Made by a program: the position numbers and the translations under genes. 20,308 nucleotides of DNA. Source: Bacteroidales bacterium GP1 (GTDB lineage: Bacteria > Bacteroidota > Bacteroidia > Bacteroidales > Muribaculaceae). This document shows, in pieces, positions 15,774 through 20,308 of the stretch. How positions within the stretch are numbered: the first letter of the stretch is position 1; each line of letters begins with the position of its first letter. The notes below the pieces were generated by a model, which ran no database searches, was not told the origin of the DNA, and saw only the letters and a program-made list of their open reading frames with translations. The stretch is taken from NCBI GenBank assembly GCA_001701105.1, contig DAAI01000024.1, forward strand, positions 4,807-25,114. The letters run 5' to 3'.

Positions 15774-15814
15774 CGTTCAATCATACCTAACGCCTACACC
15801 CCTTTTTACGCAGG

Positions 15815-18800
15815 ATGAAACAGGTAGACGATAAGATGCTCAGCCGTCTCTATATGAAAGATACGGCTTTTCAGACGTTGATGCTGCGGCGAATCACCAA
15901 TGTATTGCTGATAGCATCGACTTACGATGCCTTTATCCTTGAGGAAGACGGCCGTATCGAGGAACAGATCTACAACGAATACATCTCCCTGAATCTTTCA
16001 TCTCCGCCACGCTTCCGCAGGGTAGCCACATACGAAGAAGCAAAGCGCGAACTGGCGGAATCCTCCTACGACCTTATCATCGCCATGCCGGGTGTAGACA
16101 TAAGCGAGACTTTCAGGGAAGCCGTGGCAATAGATGCGGAATATCCGGATATCCCTTTTGTCGTGCTCACGCCATTCTCAAAGGAGGTGCGCCGCCGAAT
16201 CGCCAATGAGGATCTGCGAGGGGTGGACTATGTATTCTCATGGCTTGGAAACGTCGACCTTATTCTGGCCATCATCAAGCTCATTGAGGACAAGATGAAC
16301 GCCGACCATGATATTCTGGAAATCGGAGTCCAGGCAATCATAGTTGTGGAAGATTCAATCCGGTTCTATAGCTCGGTGCTGCCCTATCTTTTCAAGTTCC
16401 TTCTGAAGCAATCGAAACAATTTTCCACAGAGGCGCTTAACCGACACGAGGCTTCGCTACGTATGCGCGGACGGTCGAAAGTGCTGCTTGCCCGCGATTA
16501 TGAGGAGGCGAAGCTGCTTGTGGATAAATACGGCGACAATATCCTGGGCCTCATCACTGATGCCCGATTCCCTATTGACGGGGAGAAAGATCCGGAGGCT
16601 GGATTGAAACTGGCAAGGTATCTGCATCAAAAGCATGACAAGGTGCCGGTAATTGTTGAGAGTCAGGAGAGTGCCAACCGTGAGGCGTCGGAAAAGGCCG
16701 GTTATATATTTCTCGACAAGAATTCGAAGAAGCTCCCCGTTGATCTTCGGGATGCCGTGACCGCCAATTTTGGTTTCGGCGATTTCATAGTCCGCTATCC
16801 CTCAACGGGGCGTGAGCTTATGAGATTCCGCAATCTGAAGGAGTTGCAGAACGGAATATTCGACATCCCCGACGACCTCCTGCATTATTATTGCCAGAGC
16901 AATTCCATCAGCCGCTGGCTTTATTCCCGCGCCCTTTTTCCGATAGCCGATGTGCTGAAGAAGTATGTGTTCAGCGATATTGAGGATGCTCCGATGGTGC
17001 GAAAACTCGTGTTTGAGTGCATCGTGCGCTACCGCCGCATGAAGAACAGAGGAATCGTGGCGGAGTTTCAGCGGAATAATTATGATAATTACAGCAACTT
17101 CGCGCGCATCGGGCAAGGCTCGATGGGTGGTAAGGGTCGTGGACTCGCCTTCATCGACCAGATTATAAAGCGGCATCCGGTCTGCGAGAATTTCGACGGA
17201 GTGCAGATCACGATTCCTCACACAGTGGTTGTCTGTACAGACATCTTTGATGAATTCATGGATTCCAACGGGCTTTACCAGATAGCCCTTTCCGATGCCA
17301 GCGACGATGAGATTCTTCGAGCATTCCTCAATGCCAGGTTGCCTGATGATGTGAAGCGGGATTTTCTGGCGTTGTCGGATGTAGTGCGCCGTCCGCTTGC
17401 GGTGCGCAGTTCATCGCTGCTTGAGGACTCGCATTATCAGCCCTTTGCCGGAATATATTCTACCTATATGGTGCCCTATATCGCTGATGAGGAAAAGAGG
17501 CTTGAAATGCTCTGCTCCGCGGTAAAGGCTGTGTACGCCTCTGTCTATTTCTCCGATTCCAAGGCCTATATGAATGCCACAAGCAATGTGATTGATCAGG
17601 AGAAGATGGCCGTGATACTTCAGGAAGTGGCCGGCAACGACCATGATGGTTTTTATTATCCGAGCTTCTCGGGAGTGGGCAGGAGTATCAACTATTATCC
17701 CGTGGGGGATGAGAAGAGTGAGGAGGGGGTAGTGGAAGTAGCTGCCGGACTCGGGGAATATATCGTGGACGGAAGCAAGGCTCTGCGTTTTTCTCCGGCT
17801 CATCCGGAACATGTATTGCAGACATCCACGCTTCAGACCGCGCTGCGCGACACTCAGACATATCTCTACGGTCTTTCTCCAAGAGGAGTGGATAATGATG
17901 AATTTTCCACCGACAATAATTTCAACATAAGCAAGATTCCTGTTGCGGACGCTTTCAAGACCGGAGCACTGAAATATCTTGTATCCACGTATGATATGGA
18001 CGACGGCGTGCTGCGCGACACGGAATTTGGGCGCGGACGGAAGGTAATGACATTTGCCAACGTTTTAAAGCATGATGCGTTTCCGCTGGCGAAGATAGCC
18101 AATTTTATGCTGGAGACCGGCCAATATGAGATGGGGCGCCCCGTTGAGATAGAGTTTGCAGGCAACATCAATCCCGTTCCCGACAAGGAGGGAAAGAAGG
18201 GTATAGTCTACTGGCTTCAGATCCGTCCGATTGTCGACCGTAAGGAGATGCTCGACGATTCGATAACCAATGTGGCTGACAGTCAGCTCGTGCTCCGCAG
18301 CGATACGGCTTTAGGGCATGGGGTGATGGACAATGTTCACCACATTGTCTATGTTAAGCCGGAGGCTTTCGATACTCTCCGGACGCACGAAATAGCGGCC
18401 GAAGTAGGGGAGATCAATAAAGAGATGGTGGATACTTCCACCGGATATATACTCATAGGCCCGGGCCGTTGGGGCACATCTGATCCGGCCCTGGGTATTC
18501 CCGTGCGCTGGGCACAGATTGCCGGTGCGCGCCTTATCGTGGAGTCGGCCTTACCCGGATTTCGTGTGGAGCCGTCGCAGGGTACGCATTTCTTCCAGAA
18601 CCTCACGAGTTTCGGCACCGGTTATTTCACGGTCGATCCGGACGTCGATAATGGTTTCATCGATCGGGATTGGCTTGATGCACAGCCTGCCGTAAAGGAG
18701 ACCGAGTTCTTGCGGGTGATTCGCCTCGACCAACCATTCACCATTGCCATCAACGGCCGTAAATCCAAAGGCATTGTCCTGAAACCGGTTGATGGCAATG

Positions 18801-18829
18801 ATGCAGAATCCGAAGATGAGCGGGATTAG
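15815..18829 (+). CDS. Receiver-domain / PEP-pyruvate dikinase-type ATP-grasp fusion protein
   Basis: This 1004-residue protein is a fusion. Residues about 28-160 look like a degenerate receiver domain: the acidic pair is replaced (LIASTYD) and the phosphoacceptor aspartate is missing (YDLIIAMPG). A second receiver-like domain (about 172-315) seems complete: Glu179-Asp180, phosphoacceptor Asp249 (LITDARFPI), Ser283 and Lys302. From about 432 to 810 runs an ATP-grasp domain of the PEP synthase/pyruvate phosphate dikinase type, with GQGSMGGKGRGL, LAVRSSSLLEDS, AAGLGEYIVDG and YWLQIRPI. The swivelling phosphohistidine and PEP-binding barrel domains are absent. Instead, the last ~190 residues carry an unassigned region with GPGRWGTSDPALGIP and SQGTHFFQNL. 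It is probably cytoplasmic, an ATP-dependent phosphotransferase or ligase under receiver control. The gene begins 41 bases after hemD. Its substrate is unknown. Confidence 0.85.
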   Translation: MKQVDDKMLSRLYMKDTAFQTLMLRRITNVLLIASTYDAFILEEDGRIEEQIYNEYISLNLSSPPRFRRVATYEEAKRELAESSYDLIIAMPGVDISETFREAVAIDAEYPDIPFVVLTPFSKEVRRRIANEDLRGVDYVFSWLGNVDLILAIIKLIEDKMNADHDILEIGVQAIIVVEDSIRFYSSVLPYLFKFLLKQSKQFSTEALNRHEASLRMRGRSKVLLARDYEEAKLLVDKYGDNILGLITDARFPIDGEKDPEAGLKLARYLHQKHDKVPVIVESQESANREASEKAGYIFLDKNSKKLPVDLRDAVTANFGFGDFIVRYPSTGRELMRFRNLKELQNGIFDIPDDLLHYYCQSNSISRWLYSRALFPIADVLKKYVFSDIEDAPMVRKLVFECIVRYRRMKNRGIVAEFQRNNYDNYSNFARIGQGSMGGKGRGLAFIDQIIKRHPVCENFDGVQITIPHTVVVCTDIFDEFMDSNGLYQIALSDASDDEILRAFLNARLPDDVKRDFLALSDVVRRPLAVRSSSLLEDSHYQPFAGIYSTYMVPYIADEEKRLEMLCSAVKAVYASVYFSDSKAYMNATSNVIDQEKMAVILQEVAGNDHDGFYYPSFSGVGRSINYYPVGDEKSEEGVVEVAAGLGEYIVDGSKALRFSPAHPEHVLQTSTLQTALRDTQTYLYGLSPRGVDNDEFSTDNNFNISKIPVADAFKTGALKYLVSTYDMDDGVLRDTEFGRGRKVMTFANVLKHDAFPLAKIANFMLETGQYEMGRPVEIEFAGNINPVPDKEGKKGIVYWLQIRPIVDRKEMLDDSITNVADSQLVLRSDTALGHGVMDNVHHIVYVKPEAFDTLRTHEIAAEVGEINKEMVDTSTGYILIGPGRWGTSDPALGIPVRWAQIAGARLIVESALPGFRVEPSQGTHFFQNLTSFGTGYFTVDPDVDNGFIDRDWLDAQPAVKETEFLRVIRLDQPFTIAINGRKSKGIVLKPVDGNDAESEDERD

Positions 18830-20193
18830 ACCCTGTGGCCGAGTAGCGTGGCCGAGGTGGAATCGTCTATCGCGACGCGGATAAATTCCCCCGGCTCAGC
18901 CCCTTCACGGGGAAATACCACAACCTTGTTTTGCGATGTGCGTCCGAAGTATTCCTCCGGATTCCGCTTTGACGGGCCTTCCACCAAGACTTCAAATTCC
19001 TTTCCGATGTCGCGGCGGTTGGATTCGGCAGAGAGTTCGTTTTGGAGTGCGATCATCCGGTTGAGCCGGTCGATCTTCACATCCTCCGGGATATTGTCGG
19101 GCATCTCGCGGGCAGCCAGAGTGCCGGGACGTTCGGAATATTTGAACATGAAAGCTGAATCGAATCCGGCTTCGCGCATCAGCGACAGCGTCTGTTGAAA
19201 ATCCTCCTCGCTTTCATCATGGAATCCCGTAAACATATCCGTAGAAAGGCCGGCATCGGGCAAAATCCGACGAATGGCAGCCACACGGTCGAGATACCAT
19301 TCGCGCGTATATTTGCGGTTCATGGCCTTTAGAACGCTGTTTGATCCGCTTTGTACGGGCAGATGGATATGATGCGCCAGGTTCGGGCGGGCGGCAATTA
19401 CGTGCAGCGTCTCGTCACTCATATCCTTAGGATGCGAAGTAGTGAAACGTATGCGCATATCGGGGGCTGCATCGGCCACCATTCCGAGAAGCGCCGGAAA
19501 ATCAGTAACATTTCCCTCTTCATCCGTATAGGAATAGGAGTTGACGTTCTGGCCAAGCAGCGTAGCTTCCTTATATCCACGCGAACGAAGGTCGGCAAGT
19601 TCGCGGAGGATGCTCTGCGGTTCGCGGCTCCGCTCGCGGCCGCGTGTGTAGGGCACGATGCAGTATGAGCAGAAATTGTTGCATCCACGCATTATAGAGA
19701 TGAAGCCGGAGATGCCCCCTGCGCCGAGCCGGCGGGGGGTGATGTCGCGGTAGGTTTCGGTAGTCGATAGTTCTACGTTCACAGCCGGCTGGCCTGCTTC
19801 GGCGGCGGCTACAAGGTCGGGAAGCTGCATATAGGCATCCGGACCTGCCACAAGGTCGACGCCGTGTTTCTCCACAAGTTCATGCTTTATTCTTTCGGCC
19901 ATGCATCCTACCACTCCGATGATAATATTACGTCCGAGTTTGCGCCGTAGAGCGTTCCAATAGGCAAGACGCGAAAAAATTTTCTGTTCGGCGTTGTCGC
20001 GGATGGAGCAAGTGTTGAGAATCACGGCAGCGGCTTCAGAATCGATTTCGGTAGGTTCATAGCCTGCAAGAGCCAACATTGCGGCAATTACTTCTGAATC
20101 AGCCACATTCATTTGACATCCATAAGTTTCGATGCGCACTTTTTTTGAAAGTGTGCATTTTTTATCGGTCGGGGGTAAAAAAATCGGGTCCAT
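18826..20193 (-). CDS. miaB: tRNA-2-methylthio-N6-dimethylallyladenosine synthase MiaB
   Basis: A radical-SAM methylthiotransferase that adds a methylthio group to i6A37 of tRNAs reading UNN codons. All three parts are visible. The N-terminal UPF0004 domain has cluster-binding Cys26 (ETYGCQMN), Cys62 (NTCSIRDNAEQ) and Cys97 (VGCMAER). The radical-SAM CxxxCxxC is at Cys171/175/178 (MRGCNNFCSYCIVPYTRGRE). A TRAM RNA-binding domain occupies roughly the last 65 residues. The pairing of NTCSIRDNAEQ with SYCIVPYTRGRERS points to MiaB rather than RimO or MtaB. The 455-residue length is normal. The ATG at 20193 lies about 30 bases downstream of a perfect promoter, which fixes the start. Its 3' end overlaps the ATP-grasp gene stop by four bases. 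Confidence 0.96.
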   Translation of the reverse strand: MDPIFLPPTDKKCTLSKKVRIETYGCQMNVADSEVIAAMLALAGYEPTEIDSEAAAVILNTCSIRDNAEQKIFSRLAYWNALRRKLGRNIIIGVVGCMAERIKHELVEKHGVDLVAGPDAYMQLPDLVAAAEAGQPAVNVELSTTETYRDITPRRLGAGGISGFISIMRGCNNFCSYCIVPYTRGRERSREPQSILRELADLRSRGYKEATLLGQNVNSYSYTDEEGNVTDFPALLGMVADAAPDMRIRFTTSHPKDMSDETLHVIAARPNLAHHIHLPVQSGSNSVLKAMNRKYTREWYLDRVAAIRRILPDAGLSTDMFTGFHDESEEDFQQTLSLMREAGFDSAFMFKYSERPGTLAAREMPDNIPEDVKIDRLNRMIALQNELSAESNRRDIGKEFEVLVEGPSKRNPEEYFGRTSQNKVVVFPREGAEPGEFIRVAIDDSTSATLLGHRV

Positions 20194-20220
20194 TATTACT
20201 GAAATATTGCATAAATTTAT

Positions 20221-20228
20221 TACTTTTG
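20221..20228 (+). promoter_or_regulatory. Possible -7 element for the rightmost gene
   Basis: TACTTTTG matches TAnnTTTG and lies about 33 bases before the ATG at 20262, facing right. No TTTG occurs at the right spacing upstream, so the call is weaker than for the opposing miaB promoter that it nearly abuts. Confidence 0.45.
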
Positions 20229-20230
20229 TG

Positions 20231-20262
20231 CAAAATTACCATTTAAATCTTAACGTTACAAA
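20231..20262 (-). promoter_or_regulatory. Bacteroidota promoter for miaB
   Basis: Read on the minus strand: TTTG (20262-20259), exactly 20 bases, TAATTTTG (20238-20231), a perfect consensus. The -33 box touches the first base of the divergent rightmost gene, so the two genes may interfere with or share control of each other. Confidence 0.88.
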
Positions 20263-20308
20263 TGAGCATACCATTTATTACGGCAGAAGAGGCGGCGAGC
20301 CATATAAA
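20262..20308 (+). CDS. Start of a probable acetyl-CoA hydrolase/CoA-transferase (partial)
   Basis: Only 15 codons are visible: MSIPFITAEEAASHI and on to the edge. This opening closely resembles that of Bacteroidota acetyl-CoA hydrolase/transferase proteins (succinyl-CoA:acetate CoA-transferase type), which begin with an F-I-[ST]-A-x-E-A-A pattern before the conserved GDN(I/V)GFSGFT region. That family moves CoA between succinate, acetate and propionate in the fermentation end-steps. The match rests on memory of the N-terminus alone, so the call is provisional. It is divergent from miaB. Confidence 0.55.
   Translation, partial: MSIPFITAEEAASHI

Noticed and set aside
15815..18829. Annotation as a complete phosphoenolpyruvate synthase (ppsA)
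   Set aside because: The ATP-grasp half matches, but there is no TSHAAI-type phosphohistidine motif and no PEP-binding barrel, and receiver domains are fused in front.
1..20308. CRISPR array, insertion sequence, tRNA or prophage signals
   Set aside because: No regularly spaced repeats, transposase or integrase motifs, tRNA-like cloverleaf or phage genes were seen on either strand.

Overview
The window looks like chromosomal DNA from a Bacteroidales bacterium. Three upstream regions carry a perfect Bacteroidota promoter (TTTG, exactly 20 bases, TAnnTTTG), start codons follow A/T-rich leaders rather than strong Shine-Dalgarno sites, and several families are typical of the order (DUF2723, DUF4271, TonB-dependent receptor, AnsA next to GlsA). 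The roughly 50% G+C and protein style suggest a gut lineage such as Muribaculaceae; that family placement is inference. I see no mobile element, phage gene, CRISPR array, rRNA or tRNA.

Left part (1-4620). A gene tail of unknown function ends at 78. On the minus strand, a BtuB-like TonB-dependent receptor is followed directly by a nucleoside-symporter-type MFS permease. A divergent promoter region with an 11-bp inverted repeat separates them from a class I SAM methyltransferase, whose leader holds a run of ten C. The methyltransferase converges on a small XRE regulator with a coiled-coil tail.

Middle part (4840-8308). Three plus-strand genes form an amide-hydrolysing operon: glutaminase (GlsA), an MFS transporter and cytoplasmic L-asparaginase (AnsA), closed by a strong intrinsic terminator. 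The first and third enzymes release ammonia plus glutamate or aspartate, and the transporter between them probably moves a substrate or product.

Right part (8529-18829). A perfect promoter drives a tight plus-strand series: a very large DUF2723 membrane protein resembling eukaryotic TMEM260 O-mannosyltransferases, a NodB-type deacetylase, an extended SDR epimerase, a DUF4271 membrane protein, a HemD-like uroporphyrinogen-III synthase, and a 1004-residue protein joining two receiver-like domains to a PEP/pyruvate-dikinase-type ATP-grasp domain and an unassigned C-terminal domain. The first three fit glycan or envelope work. The last lacks the usual phosphohistidine and PEP modules and is the most intriguing gene here.

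Right edge. MiaB runs on the minus strand, overlapping the ATP-grasp gene by four bases tail to tail. A divergent promoter region separates it from the first codons of a probable acetyl-CoA hydrolase/CoA-transferase, cut by the window end.
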